From Rhizorhapis suberifaciens (GTDB lineage: Bacteria > Pseudomonadota > Alphaproteobacteria > Sphingomonadales > Sphingomonadaceae), in assembly GCF_014200045.1 (NCBI RefSeq), contig NZ_JACHOV010000006.1, positions 124,001 to 188,000 on the forward strand: a stretch of DNA of 64,000 nt. Reading direction: 5' to 3'. A model generated the notes under the pieces. The model had not been told where the DNA came from and did not search any database. It worked only from the letters and a program-made list of their open reading frames with translations. The position numbers and the translations under genes were made by a program. This document shows positions 1 to 8,631 of this stretch, piece by piece (within the stretch, counting starts at the first letter, position 1; every line of letters begins with the position of its first letter).

Positions 1-1194
1 ATATCCTCCCCGGCACGGGGAGGGGGACCATCGCGTAGCGATGGTGGAGGGGGCTCGGCTCTCAATGCGCCCTCAGAAACCGCCGCGCCTGCCGAAAGCC
101 CCCTCCACCCCCAGCCTTTGGCTGGCGGTCCCCCTCCCCATAGCGGGGAGGAACTCGCCGACCTCGCCGAACAGGCCGCCTACCTCTGCAAGGCCGACCT
201 CGTCACCGAAATGGTCGGGGAATTCCCGGAACTTCAAGGCCTTATGGGCGGCTATTACGCCCGCGCCGAAGGCCTGCCGGAGGAAGTCGCCAACGCCATC
301 CGCGACCATTACAAGCCGGTCGGGCAGGGCGATGACGTCCCCACCGATCCGGTTACGGTGGCGGTGAGTCTGGCGGATAAGTTGGATACGTTGGTCGGAT
401 TTTTTGCTGCTGACATGCTGCCAACCGGCTCAAAAGATCCCTTCGCTCTGCGGCGAGCGATGCTTGGTGTGCAAAGCTTAACCGAGAAATCGGGCCTGCG
501 CTTTTCCTTGGGTGCTGTGGTCGCTCAAGCGCTCGATAATCTCGCTTCTAAGAATGAGGAAGGAGAGCGATGGATTTGGGGCTATCGCGATCTGACGCAA
601 GAAGAACGGCAGAAAGTTAAGGCTAGTGCAAATGGGGTGAGTTGGGCTCCACAGACTGAAGTGAATGTAGTGAAGACGGTCTCCCTTTTAGGCGACTTCT
701 TCGCCGACCGCCTCAAGGTCCAGCAACGCGAGGCAGGTGTCCGCCACGACCTCATCGACGCCGTTTTCGCCCTCGGCGGAGAGGACGACCTCGTCCGCCT
801 GCTCGCCCGCGTAAAGGCGCTGCAATCCTTTATCGCCACGGAGGATGGTGCGAACCTCCTCATCGGCTATCGTCGCGCCGCGAATATCCTGAAAAAGGAA
901 CAGTTTGACGGCTCACCCGCAATTTCCCTTTCCTATGACCCGGAAAATGAAGAAGCTGCCCTCATCGCCGCGCTGGACGTGGCGGAACCTAGGGCGGCGG
1001 ATGCGGTTAGTGCGGAGGATTTTGAAGGCGCGATGTCGGCGCTCGCTTCGCTGCGTGCGCCCATTGACGCCTTCTTTGACAAGGTGACGGTGAATGATGC
1101 CGATCCGGCAAAGCGGACGGCAAGGCTCGGCCTCCTCATGCGTGTTCGTAATGCCGTGCATGAAGTGGCTGATTTTTCTAGAATTGAGGGTTGA
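1..1194 (+). CDS. glyS: Glycyl-tRNA synthetase beta subunit, C-terminal part (5' end outside window)
   Basis: Beta chain of the tetrameric (alpha2beta2) glycyl-tRNA synthetase, which charges tRNA-Gly in the cytoplasm. The reading frame is open from base 1, so the gene starts upstream of the window. Family landmarks are the [17 protein letters not shown] block, the ADKLDTLVG stretch, the KDPFALRRA motif and a C-terminal helical tail ending VADFSRIEG. The first ~50 visible codons are encoded by a palindromic repeat (see separate entry) that has no counterpart in the family and reads as Gly/Pro/Ser-rich filler. Codons at about 540-690 are less GC-rich than the flanks and correspond to a variable region of the family. 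ppdK follows after 93 bp. Confidence 0.93.
   Translation: MSSPARGGGPSRSDGGGGSALNAPSETAAPAESPLHPQPLAGGPPPHSGEELADLAEQAAYLCKADLVTEMVGEFPELQGLMGGYYARAEGLPEEVANAIRDHYKPVGQGDDVPTDPVTVAVSLADKLDTLVGFFAADMLPTGSKDPFALRRAMLGVQSLTEKSGLRFSLGAVVAQALDNLASKNEEGERWIWGYRDLTQEERQKVKASANGVSWAPQTEVNVVKTVSLLGDFFADRLKVQQREAGVRHDLIDAVFALGGEDDLVRLLARVKALQSFIATEDGANLLIGYRRAANILKKEQFDGSPAISLSYDPENEEAALIAALDVAEPRAADAVSAEDFEGAMSALASLRAPIDAFFDKVTVNDADPAKRTARLGLLMRVRNAVHEVADFSRIEG
5..151. repeat. Paired palindromic repeat inserted in frame in glyS
   Basis: Two inverted copies of one ~50-bp unit: left 5-53, right 99-151. Each unit has an outer hairpin (CCTCCCC...GGGGAGG), a GGGACC linker, an inner hairpin (ATCGC-GTA-GCGAT on the left; CCAGCC-TTT-GGCTGG on the right) and a GGTGGAGGGGG-type end. 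The 45 bp between them are not palindromic. I recognise this as a dispersed sphingomonad element that is usually intergenic. Here all of it is translated as part of glyS without a stop codon, just before a conserved GlyS block. Confidence 0.85.
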
Positions 1195-1287
1195 TTGGCG
1201 GCCAAGTCAGGTCCACGCAAATCGACCCAGCAACGGCGTGAACTTCGGGGCAAAAGCCCGATCATCAGTGCAGGATGAAAGAGAAGA

Positions 1288-3954
1288 ATGACTAAATATG
1301 TGTACCGGTTCGGCGGCGACGTTTCCGACGGGGGCAATGGCGACAAGAACTTGCTCGGCGGCAAGGGCGCCAATCTGGACGGCATGGCCTCCATCGGCCT
1401 GCCGGTCCCTCCAGGCTTCACGATCACGACCGAAATGTGCACCCGCTATTATGAAGATGGCGAGACCTATCCCGATAGCCTGCACGAAGAAGTAAGAAAT
1501 GGCATCGCGCATATCGAAGGCGTCACCGGCAAGCGCTTTGGCGACCCCACCGACCCGCTGCTCGTCTCGGTCCGCTCCGGCGCGCGCGTTTCAATGCCAG
1601 GCATGATGGACACCGTCCTCAACCTTGGCCTCAACGACGTAACCGTGCAGGGCCTGGCCTCGGCCTCGGGCGATGAACGCTTCGCCTGGGACAGTTACCG
1701 TCGCTTCATCCAGATGTATTCGGATGTCGTCCTTGGCCTCGACCATGGAGCCTTTGAAGAGGCTCTGGAAATCGCCAAGGAAAATAATGGCTTCACGCTC
1801 GATACAGAGATGGGGGCTGAACATTGGAAGGCGCTCGTTTCAGAATATAAGGCGATTGTGGCCGATCAGTGGGACAAGCCTTTCCCGCAGGATGTGAATG
1901 ATCAGCTTTGGGGCGCGATCAGCGCCGTGTTCGGCAGTTGGCAGGCCGACCGAGCCAAGGTGTATCGTCGTTTGAACAATATCCCCGGCGATTGGGGCAC
2001 CGCGGTCAACGTACAGGCGATGGTGTTCGGCAATATGGGGGACACCTCCGCCACCGGCGTTGCCTTCACGCGCGATCCGGCGACGGGTGAGAATTGCTAT
2101 TATGGGGAGTTCCTCATCAACGCGCAGGGCGAAGACGTGGTCGCCGGTATCCGCACACCGCAATATCTGACCAAGGAAGCGCGTGAGCGGGCAGGGGCGA
2201 AGGCCTTGTCCATGGAAGAGGCGATGCCGGAAACCTATATCGAGCTCGCCAAGGTCTTCCACATCCTGGAAACCCATTACCGGGACATGCAGGATATTGA
2301 GTTCACTGTGCAGCAGGGCAAGCTCTGGATGCTTCAGACCCGATCGGGCAAACGCACGGCCAAGGCGGCTCTGAAGATCGCGGTGGACATGGCCAATGAA
2401 GAACTCATTTCGGAGGAAGAGGCCATCGCTCGTGTCGATCCAGCCGCGCTTGATCAGCTCCTCCATCCCACGCTCGATCCCAATGCGCCTCGCGATGTGC
2501 TGACCAAGGGACTCCCGGCCTCTCCAGGAGCGGCTTCCGGAATCATCGTATTCGATGCTGACGCTGCGGAGCGTCGCGCGGAGCTCGGTGAATCCGTCAT
2601 TCTTGTCCGCATCGAAACCAGCCCGGAAGATATTCACGGGATGCACGCGGCCAAGGGTATCCTGACAGCGCGCGGAGGCATGACGTCACATGCGGCCGTG
2701 GTCGCTCGCGGCATGGGGCGTCCCTGCGTTTCTGGTGCAGGCGGCCTTTCCATCGATGCGCGCAGCGGCGTGCTCAATGTTGGCGGTCGCAGGCTTGTGG
2801 AGGGCGATACCATCACGATCGACGGCAGCACCGGCGAAGTCATGGCGGGCGAGGTTCCGACGGTTCAGCCGGAACTCGCGGGCGATTTCGGTACGCTGAT
2901 GGTGTGGGCTGACAAGGTACGCCGCCTGAAGATACGCGCCAATGCTGAAACGCCGCTGGATTGCCGCACCGCGCGGGAATTCGGCGCTGAGGGTGTCGGC
3001 CTTTGCCGCACCGAGCATATGTTCTTCGACGCTGCACGCATTACTGCCGTCCGCCAGATGATCCTGGCCGACACGGAAAAGGGCAGGCGGGAGGCGCTCG
3101 CCAAGCTGTTGCCGGAACAGCGCAGCGATTTTACCGAGATCTTCCGCGTGATGGCGGGCCTTCCCGTCACCATTCGTTTGCTCGATCCGCCGCTGCACGA
3201 ATTTCTCCCTCATGGCGAGGCGGAGTTTGCGGAAGTGGCCGAAGCCGCCGGCGTCGGCGTCGAGGCGTTGAAGCGCCGCGCCGCCGAGCTGCACGAATTC
3301 AATCCCATGCTCGGCCATCGCGGCTGCCGCCTGGGCGTTACTTATCCTGAAATCTACGAGATGCAGGCGCGGGCCATTTTCGAGGCGGCAATCGACGTCG
3401 CCATCGAATCGGGCGAAGCGCCGATCCCGGAAGTCATGATACCGCTCGTCGCCACCCGGAAAGAGCTGGAGCTTATGAAGGCCGTGGTCGACAAGGCTGC
3501 TGAAGCGGTGTTCGCGGAAAAAGGCCGAAAGGTCGAATATCTGGTCGGCACCATGATCGAGCTGCCACGCGCGGCATTGAAGGCTGGCGAAATTGCTGAG
3601 GTGGGTGAATTTTTCTCTTTCGGCACCAATGACCTGACCCAAACCACTATCGGGATCAGCCGCGATGACGCCGGCCGGTTCCTGACCCAATATGTGGACA
3701 AGGGGATTTTCCCCCGCGATCCTTTCGTCAGTCTGGATATTGAAGGCGTGGGCCAACTCATTGAACTTGCTGCCGAACGGGGCAGGGCCACTCGGTCGGG
3801 CATCAAGCTTGGCATATGCGGTGAACATGGCGGCGACCCAGCCTCCATTGCCTTTTGTGAGGCGATCGAACTCGATTATGTGAGCGCGTCGCCTTATCGC
3901 GTCCCCATCGCTCGACTTGCGGCTGCGCAGGCGGCGTTGAAGGCGCGGGGCTGA
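1288..3954 (+). CDS. ppdK: Pyruvate, phosphate dikinase
   Basis: Interconverts pyruvate + ATP + Pi and phosphoenolpyruvate + AMP + PPi in the cytoplasm, linking the PEP and pyruvate pools. The 888-aa length is typical of bacterial PPDK. The N-terminal nucleotide-binding domain begins with the GGKGANL loop (about residues 24-30). The swivelling phosphohistidine domain has the GGMTSHAAVVARGMG motif with catalytic His near 468. The C-terminal PEP/pyruvate barrel has RTEHMFF, the GTNDLTQ strand and the catalytic Cys near 844 in GICGEHGG. The ATG follows a purine-rich GAAAGAGAAGA stretch. It is probably independent of glyS, although the 93-bp gap shows no terminator. Confidence 0.97.
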   Translation: MTKYVYRFGGDVSDGGNGDKNLLGGKGANLDGMASIGLPVPPGFTITTEMCTRYYEDGETYPDSLHEEVRNGIAHIEGVTGKRFGDPTDPLLVSVRSGARVSMPGMMDTVLNLGLNDVTVQGLASASGDERFAWDSYRRFIQMYSDVVLGLDHGAFEEALEIAKENNGFTLDTEMGAEHWKALVSEYKAIVADQWDKPFPQDVNDQLWGAISAVFGSWQADRAKVYRRLNNIPGDWGTAVNVQAMVFGNMGDTSATGVAFTRDPATGENCYYGEFLINAQGEDVVAGIRTPQYLTKEARERAGAKALSMEEAMPETYIELAKVFHILETHYRDMQDIEFTVQQGKLWMLQTRSGKRTAKAALKIAVDMANEELISEEEAIARVDPAALDQLLHPTLDPNAPRDVLTKGLPASPGAASGIIVFDADAAERRAELGESVILVRIETSPEDIHGMHAAKGILTARGGMTSHAAVVARGMGRPCVSGAGGLSIDARSGVLNVGGRRLVEGDTITIDGSTGEVMAGEVPTVQPELAGDFGTLMVWADKVRRLKIRANAETPLDCRTAREFGAEGVGLCRTEHMFFDAARITAVRQMILADTEKGRREALAKLLPEQRSDFTEIFRVMAGLPVTIRLLDPPLHEFLPHGEAEFAEVAEAAGVGVEALKRRAAELHEFNPMLGHRGCRLGVTYPEIYEMQARAIFEAAIDVAIESGEAPIPEVMIPLVATRKELELMKAVVDKAAEAVFAEKGRKVEYLVGTMIELPRAALKAGEIAEVGEFFSFGTNDLTQTTIGISRDDAGRFLTQYVDKGIFPRDPFVSLDIEGVGQLIELAAERGRATRSGIKLGICGEHGGDPASIAFCEAIELDYVSASPYRVPIARLAAAQAALKARG

Positions 3955-3990
3955 AACGCCGTTGCGCGCGATCGGTGGTCGGCTGAGTCG

Positions 3991-4887
3991 ATGAACGACC
4001 GCGCTCTCATCGACCGGTTTCTGGAGATGATGGCCGCCGAGCGTGGAGCTGCCCGTAACACCTTGCTCGCATATCAAACGGACCTGCTGATGGCCTCCGC
4101 CTTTCTCCCCGGCGGCCTGGCAACCGCAGGGTCGGCGCAGCTATCGGGACTTAGTGGCGAATGGGCCCAGCTTGCTCCTGCCAGCGCGGCCCGCAAGGCA
4201 TCGGCGCTTCGGCGTTTCTACGCCTTCCTCCAGGAAGAGGGATTGCGGGAGGATGATCCCTCCGTTGCTCTGCCGCGGCCAGCGCAGCAAAGGCCGCTTC
4301 CCAGGATATTGAGCCGGGAGGAACTGGACTGGATATTTGCGGAATTGGAGGAGCGGACGAACATTGCCGTTCCTTCCCCGCTGGACCTTCGACTATCCGC
4401 GTTGATGGAGCTGCTTTACGGGTCCGGGATGCGCGCTACCGAACTGGTTTCGCTTCCGCGTCAGGCCGTGGCCCCCGACCGGCCATTCCTGATCCTTAGC
4501 GGCAAAGGGGGGCGTGAACGCTTGGTGCCGATTTCCGATCGCGCTCGTGCTGCAGTCGCTCGGTGGGCGGAGCATGTGTCGACGGATGCCCCCTGGCTTT
4601 TTCCTTCGGGAAAGAGCCATCTCTCCCGCATTCGCCTTTATCAGCTGGTGAAGGAGTTGGCGGCGATGGTGGGTATCCCCCCTCAGCGGGTCAGCCCCCA
4701 TGTCCTGCGCCACGCTTTCGCGACGCACCTGCTGGAGGGAGGCGCGGACTTGCGGGCGTTGCAGACCATGCTTGGACATGCCGATATCGGGACAACGCAA
4801 ATCTACACGCATGTCGATAGCCGTCGTCTGATCGAACTTGTAAATGCGCGCCATCCTCTCGTTGACCTTAAGCGCGGAGCGCCTTAA
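3991..4887 (+). CDS. xerD: Tyrosine recombinase XerD (XerC/D family)
   Basis: Site-specific recombinase that resolves chromosome dimers at dif with its partner XerC and FtsK. The 298-aa protein has an N-terminal SAM-like DNA-binding domain (about 1-95) and a C-terminal catalytic domain with the full set of residues: Arg148 (GMRATEL), Lys172 (GKGGRER), His237-x-x-Arg240 (HVLRHAF), His263 (LGHADI) and the nucleophile Tyr272 (IYTHV). It sits 11 bp upstream of accA and is probably cotranscribed with it. XerC and XerD are hard to separate by eye; D is favoured by overall resemblance. It is an intact core gene, unrelated to the integrase relic at the island's right end. Confidence 0.9.
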   Translation: MNDRALIDRFLEMMAAERGAARNTLLAYQTDLLMASAFLPGGLATAGSAQLSGLSGEWAQLAPASAARKASALRRFYAFLQEEGLREDDPSVALPRPAQQRPLPRILSREELDWIFAELEERTNIAVPSPLDLRLSALMELLYGSGMRATELVSLPRQAVAPDRPFLILSGKGGRERLVPISDRARAAVARWAEHVSTDAPWLFPSGKSHLSRIRLYQLVKELAAMVGIPPQRVSPHVLRHAFATHLLEGGADLRALQTMLGHADIGTTQIYTHVDSRRLIELVNARHPLVDLKRGAP

Positions 4888-4898
4888 CGCCATCGCCC

Positions 4899-5843
4899 AT
4901 GGTAAGCTTTCTCGATTTCGAAAAACCGATAGCGGCACTCCAGGCTCGCGTAGCGGAACTCCGCGAAACGGCCAATGAGGGCTCGCTCGATATAGATGCG
5001 GAAATTCAGCGGCTTCAGGCCCGCTCGGAAAAGATGCTGGCGGACACCTACGCAAAGCTGACGCCCTGGCAAAAGACGCAAGTGGCGCGCCACCCGGAAC
5101 GGCCGCACTTCAAACATTATATCGCAGGGATATTTGACGAGTTCATGCCTTTGGCGGGCGACCGCGCTTTTTCGGATGATCAGGCGATAATTGGCGGTTT
5201 CGCTCGCATGGGCCAGCGTCGGCTGATGGTGATCGGCCATGAAAAAGGCGACGATACAACCAGCCGCTTGAAGCATAATTTCGGCATGGGTAAGCCCGAA
5301 GGCTATCGCAAAGCCATTCGGCTGATGCAACTCGCGGATCGTTTCGGACTGCCGGTTGTCACATTGGTCGACACATCGGGCGCATTCCCGGGAGTGCAGG
5401 CGGAGGAACGCGGTCAGGCTGAAGCGATCGCTCGCTCAACCGAACAATGCCTGGCGTTGGGCGTTCCGATGATTGCGGCCGTGGTGGGCGAGGGTGGCTC
5501 TGGCGGCGCGGTCGCATTGGCGGCGGCAAACCGGGTCCTGATGTTCGAACATGCCGTCTATTCCGTGATCTCACCAGAAGGATGTGCCTCCATCCTCTGG
5601 CGAACGGCCGAGAAAGCAAGCGACGCTGCGACCGCAATGCAAGTGACTGCGTCGGACCTGTTGCGGCTTGGGGTCATCGACCGGATTGTCAAGGAACCTG
5701 TAGGCGGGGCGCATCGCAATCCCGCGGCGGCTATCCAATCATTGGGCGACGCCATCACCCAGGAGTTGGAACAGCTTTCCGCATTGAAGCCGGACAAGCT
5801 GCGGGTAGCGCGGCAGGAAAAGTTCCTGGCGATGGGCGCTTAA
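4899..5843 (+). CDS. accA: Acetyl-CoA carboxylase carboxyltransferase, alpha subunit
   Basis: Alpha half of the carboxyltransferase that, with AccD, moves CO2 from biotin-AccB to acetyl-CoA to form malonyl-CoA, the first step of fatty acid synthesis. The 314-aa length is normal. Hallmarks are the FLDFEKPI start, ARHPERPH near residue 65, the DTSGAFPG turn, the oxyanion region GEGGSGGA near 190, and SPEGCASILW. It is probably translated from a transcript shared with xerD. The gene ends 45 bp before the left attachment repeat of the island, so it marks the last core gene on that side. Confidence 0.97.
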   Translation: MVSFLDFEKPIAALQARVAELRETANEGSLDIDAEIQRLQARSEKMLADTYAKLTPWQKTQVARHPERPHFKHYIAGIFDEFMPLAGDRAFSDDQAIIGGFARMGQRRLMVIGHEKGDDTTSRLKHNFGMGKPEGYRKAIRLMQLADRFGLPVVTLVDTSGAFPGVQAEERGQAEAIARSTEQCLALGVPMIAAVVGEGGSGGAVALAAANRVLMFEHAVYSVISPEGCASILWRTAEKASDAATAMQVTASDLLRLGVIDRIVKEPVGGAHRNPAAAIQSLGDAITQELEQLSALKPDKLRVARQEKFLAMGA

Positions 5844-5865
5844 GCTCGAGGAGTTTCATGTAAAA

Positions 5866-5887
5866 AAGCCTGTCCGGGACAGGCCTT
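5866..5887 (-). terminator. Rho-independent terminator, probably the original tRNA-Asn terminator
   Basis: GCCTGTCC and GGACAGGC form a tight inverted repeat (5868-5875 / 5877-5884). It is followed by a T-run only when read leftward (six A on the + strand at 5862-5867). It abuts the left att repeat. In the uninterrupted chromosome it would lie directly 3' of tRNA-Asn, which also reads leftward. It may additionally stop accA transcripts. Confidence 0.75.
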
Positions 5888-5903
5888 GAAATAGTGGCTC
5901 CCC
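5888..5903. other. Left attachment repeat of the genomic island (tRNA-Asn 3'-end copy)
   Basis: The 16 bases GAAATAGTGGCTCCCC are identical and in the same orientation as 36438-36453, where the last nine overlap the 3' end (CCA plus acceptor bases) of tRNA-Asn. A match of this length exactly at a tRNA end is not expected by chance and is the usual signature of integrase-mediated insertion. Confidence 0.85.
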
Positions 5904-5972
5904 TGGGTCGACGAAACTGAGAACTACGAATTCGCCATCGCCCTACGCCAGCCGACGCCACAACCGACAAGA

Positions 5973-6203
5973 ATGCGCAAGCGCGACCGTGATTGCGCGG
6001 AAGCCCTTCGCCTTTCCGGCGGACCGAAGCCGTCGTTGAGGGAACAGGCTGTCGCGCTCGCCCGGCAACGAGGGGTAGTGCGAACGCATGATCTGTCAGA
6101 CATTGGCATTCCCCGCTGCTACCTGACCCGGATGTGCGATGAGGGTCTGCTCATCAAGGTCAGTCACGGACTCTATCGCGCCGCCGCGCGCGATGCGGCA
6201 TAA
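5973..6203 (+). pseudogene. Truncated AbiEi-type antitoxin N-terminal domain
   Basis: The 76-aa frame contains the winged-helix-like segment common to AbiEi-family (type IV toxin-antitoxin) antitoxins: a Q-R-G-V-V-R-T-H-D-L stretch, I-P-R-C-Y-L-T-R, and the G-L-L-I-K-V-S-H-G-L-Y-R end of the wing. The family continues for another 100 or more residues, whereas this frame stops right after the wing with RDAA. No AbiEii toxin follows. It lies 70 bp inside the left island boundary, a common place for decayed defence genes. It could be a short stand-alone DNA-binding protein, but truncation is more likely. Confidence 0.6.
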
Positions 6204-6809
6204 CTTGAGCCTGATTCGTGTTCCACGCGTTGGCAAGACCGCGTCGCGCAGATCGCGCAAGTAGAGGCTATGGCGCAAAATCGGTGCGCTGATACCGTTC
6301 GGATTTCCGTGCCGGGCGACCTTCCTTGGACAACTGAAAAGCCGGATAGGCACGATCGCCATTCTCCTCGAGCCAGAAGAGCGATGCTTCTTCGGGATCC
6401 GCTGGCGCGACGCCGAGACGCTCTGGGAATGCCGCGCCGACACGACGCCACCGCCATCCTCAACGTGGCCCGTAATCGTCGCGCTATCGCTCTCACCATT
6501 GATTATGAACGACAGTAGTTTGACCTGGGGGTCGTCATCGCCCGAAAGCGCGACTGCGCCATACCACAGGATTGCCACGAACGGTTGTGCGCAGCGCCGT
6601 CACACCCCGCGGCCGGTACGCCGGATAAACAGGCCACCGGAGCGTAGAAGCCCAGTTGCCCCATATAAAGGTATTGTAGAGCAATAGGCCGTCTGGTTCC
6701 GCTTTGCCGGGCGATGCAATCCCGACTTGGCGCGTTGATTGACAGGGTAATGGACTTGTGCTTTTTAGCGGGTTGGAAACTCAAACCCGCTGCGCGGAAG
6801 GATGCTTGA
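6204..6809. other. 606-bp stretch without a convincing gene
   Basis: Several short frames exist on both strands. None has a recognisable domain or good ribosome binding site, and none continues without interruption. On the minus strand an interrupted reading (around 6285-6460) gives a fairly natural amino-acid composition (A-F-P-E-R-L-G-V-A, then F-W-L-E-E-N-G-D-R) and may be a decayed mobile-element gene I could not name. The right half (6520-6800) is likely the upstream region of the next gene. Confidence 0.4.
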
Positions 6810-7652
6810 ATGAACTATGTTTCAGACACAGTCGAGACGCTCAAGATCAAAGGTAAATCGGCAACTTTCGCCTACCGCGATTTTGGCGCCAATAATTCGG
6901 CGCCGCCGCTCCTTCTCCTGCAGCGCTTCAGGGGGACATTGGATCATTGGGACCCGGCTTTCCTGGAAGTTCTCGCTTCCGAGAGGCGTGTAATCATTTT
7001 CGACAATGCCGGCGTGGGCGCGAGCACGGGAGAGGTTCCCGACACGATCGCGGGTGCAGCGGATGGCGTCATGGACTTTCTGAACGCTCTGGGCATTGAA
7101 CAGGTCGACCTCCTCGGTTGGTCGATGGGCGGTATGACGGCGCTGCTCACGACGCTAAACTATCCTGCCGCCGTGCGGCGTGCCCTCGTCCTGGGCAGCA
7201 CGCCAGGCGGTCTCCCTGATCCGCAGGAGCCAAACCAGCGTGTGTTCGACGTGATGACGTCGCCGACTAGTACCGATGAAGATTATATCTTTCTGTTTTT
7301 CGGGGAACATGAAGAAGGACGCCGTCTCGGACTGGAATCACTTCGCCGGCTGGATACCCGCTTGCTCGAGTCGCAGGCGGACGTGACGGCCGAAGCATGG
7401 GGTCGTCAGCTAGGAGCCTGCATGAAATTCATGGGGGGTGAAGACGCAGCATGGGACCGCCTTGAGGAAATCCAAGTGCCTGTCCTCGTGGCCAATGGCG
7501 CGCACGACGTAATGGTGCCATCGGAACACTCGTTCGCAATGGCCAAGCGCATGAAGAATGTGACCACGGTCATCTACGGAGACGGAGGTCATGGATTTCT
7601 CTTCCCGCACTACGAAGACTTTGGAAAGATCATTCTTGATTTTCTGAAATGA
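6810..7652 (+). CDS. Alpha/beta-hydrolase family protein
   Basis: A 280-aa single-domain alpha/beta hydrolase, probably cytoplasmic (no signal peptide). The nucleophile elbow is GWSMGG near residue 105. The acid is in NGAHDVM near 232 and the catalytic His in GDGGHGF near 258. The catalytic Ser points to an esterase, lactonase or C-C hydrolase rather than a dehalogenase or epoxide hydrolase, which use Asp. The ATG is preceded by a GGAAGGA ribosome binding site. It has its own promoter region and is followed by an inverted repeat and an HxlR regulator. Its substrate cannot be told from sequence. Confidence 0.85.
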   Translation: MNYVSDTVETLKIKGKSATFAYRDFGANNSAPPLLLLQRFRGTLDHWDPAFLEVLASERRVIIFDNAGVGASTGEVPDTIAGAADGVMDFLNALGIEQVDLLGWSMGGMTALLTTLNYPAAVRRALVLGSTPGGLPDPQEPNQRVFDVMTSPTSTDEDYIFLFFGEHEEGRRLGLESLRRLDTRLLESQADVTAEAWGRQLGACMKFMGGEDAAWDRLEEIQVPVLVANGAHDVMVPSEHSFAMAKRMKNVTTVIYGDGGHGFLFPHYEDFGKIILDFLK

Positions 7653-7701
7653 ACCGAAAGCTCCGCGTACAGAAGTTGCTGCGGCAATCTGGACCACCGC
7701 A

Positions 7702-7725
7702 CCGTGGTCCAGTCCCTGACCACGG
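7702..7725. other. Inverted repeat downstream of the hydrolase gene
   Basis: CCGTGGTC (7702-7709) and GACCACGG (7718-7725) are perfect 8-bp arms around an 8-nt loop, 50 bp after the hydrolase stop codon. There is no T-run, so it could be a Rho-assisted stop, a stabilising 3' hairpin or an operator for the HxlR protein encoded 160 bp further on. Confidence 0.4.
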
Positions 7726-7888
7726 CGCTACCATTTGGAGTCCCCGATGAGGAGCAAACCCTCCGACTTCAGCCGGATACTGGCTTCAGCCTCAGACTCG
7801 GCAGATATTTGGACCGCGGCGTTGTTGCCTTGGCGAGGCGGTTGCCAAGACCGTTGCAAGCGCTTCACGGAAAACTTATGTTGCCGAC

Positions 7889-8341
7889 ATGAGAAACCCA
7901 CGCATTCCCCAGCCCCGAGACTGTTCGATCGACGCAGCCATGAAGTTGCTCGGGCAGAAATGGGCGATGGTGGCCCTTCGCGAGATAAGCTTTGGCCAGT
8001 TGAGGTTTGACGATATCGCATTCAACACAGGAGCGCCACGCGACATATTGGCCGCTCGCTTGAAGTCTCTTGAGGCGGGCGGCGTCGTTCGCCGCGAGCT
8101 TTATCAGGAGCGGCCGGCGCGCTATGAATATCACCTTACTGACGCAGGCGAGCAGCTATGTGGTATCATGCATGCCATTCGCGAATGGGGCGATCGCTTC
8201 ATGAGAAGCGATCCGGAGCATATCGCGCGTTTCCGGCATGGCTGTGGGGCTGAATTGGAGGCTGAAGTGCGTTGCAAAGGATGTGGAGCGCGCCTCTCGG
8301 CAGACAGCATAGCGCCGTGCGTTGTCGAGGACGGCGTTTAG
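7889..8341 (+). CDS. HxlR/YodB-family winged-helix transcriptional regulator
   Basis: A 150-aa DNA-binding protein. The N-terminus C-S-I-D-A-A-M-K-L-L-G-Q-K-W is the usual HxlR opening with an N-terminal Cys (near residue 11) that some relatives use to sense electrophiles. It is followed by R-F-D-D-I, A-P-R-D-I-L-A-A-R-L-K-S-L-E and the wing R-P-A-R-Y-E-Y-H-L-T-D-A-G. The C-terminal ~35 residues contain three Cys (RHGCGAE, RCKGCGA), a possible small metal knuckle beyond the usual ~110-aa core. It lies between the hydrolase and the SDR in the same orientation and may regulate either. Confidence 0.88.
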   Translation: MRNPRIPQPRDCSIDAAMKLLGQKWAMVALREISFGQLRFDDIAFNTGAPRDILAARLKSLEAGGVVRRELYQERPARYEYHLTDAGEQLCGIMHAIREWGDRFMRSDPEHIARFRHGCGAELEAEVRCKGCGARLSADSIAPCVVEDGV

Positions 8342-8370
8342 AGCGGGCTGCATTAGATGTGATCATATTC

Positions 8371-8465
8371 CGTCCGTGTCGAGCGAAGTCGAGACACCCC
8401 TTCGAGCGTAGCCGAGAAGCCTCGATGAGCTCGGCATGGTCCCTCGACTTCGCTCGGGACGAACG
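8371..8465. repeat. Dispersed sphingomonad palindromic repeat
   Basis: An imperfect ~23-bp inverted repeat: CGTCC GTGTCGAGCGAAGTCGAG (8371-8393) against the reverse complement of CTCGACTTCGCTCGGGACGAACG (8442-8464). The middle also carries TTCGAGCGTAGCCGAGAAG. I recognise the GTCGAGCGAAGTCGAGAC core as a highly repeated sphingomonad intergenic element. It fills most of the gap between the HxlR gene and the SDR gene and may act as a transcript-end structure. Confidence 0.75.
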
Positions 8466-8631
8466 GCGGGTGGTTCGCGTATTGTGCAAGGCAATCTAGA
8501 AGCTGGTGCGAAGATCGAAACATCCATAGCATCGCAATATATCAATTTTAATGGTTGTGTTTTCAAACCCACTAATTTACTCCACATATGGAGGGCCCAG
8601 AATGGGGCCGGGCATGTGATGGGGAGTTAAA

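Noticed and set aside
2686-4077. 463-aa open frame antisense to ppdK
   Set aside because: ppdK fills the other strand with full family conservation; the antisense frame has no domain, and high GC makes long shadow frames common.
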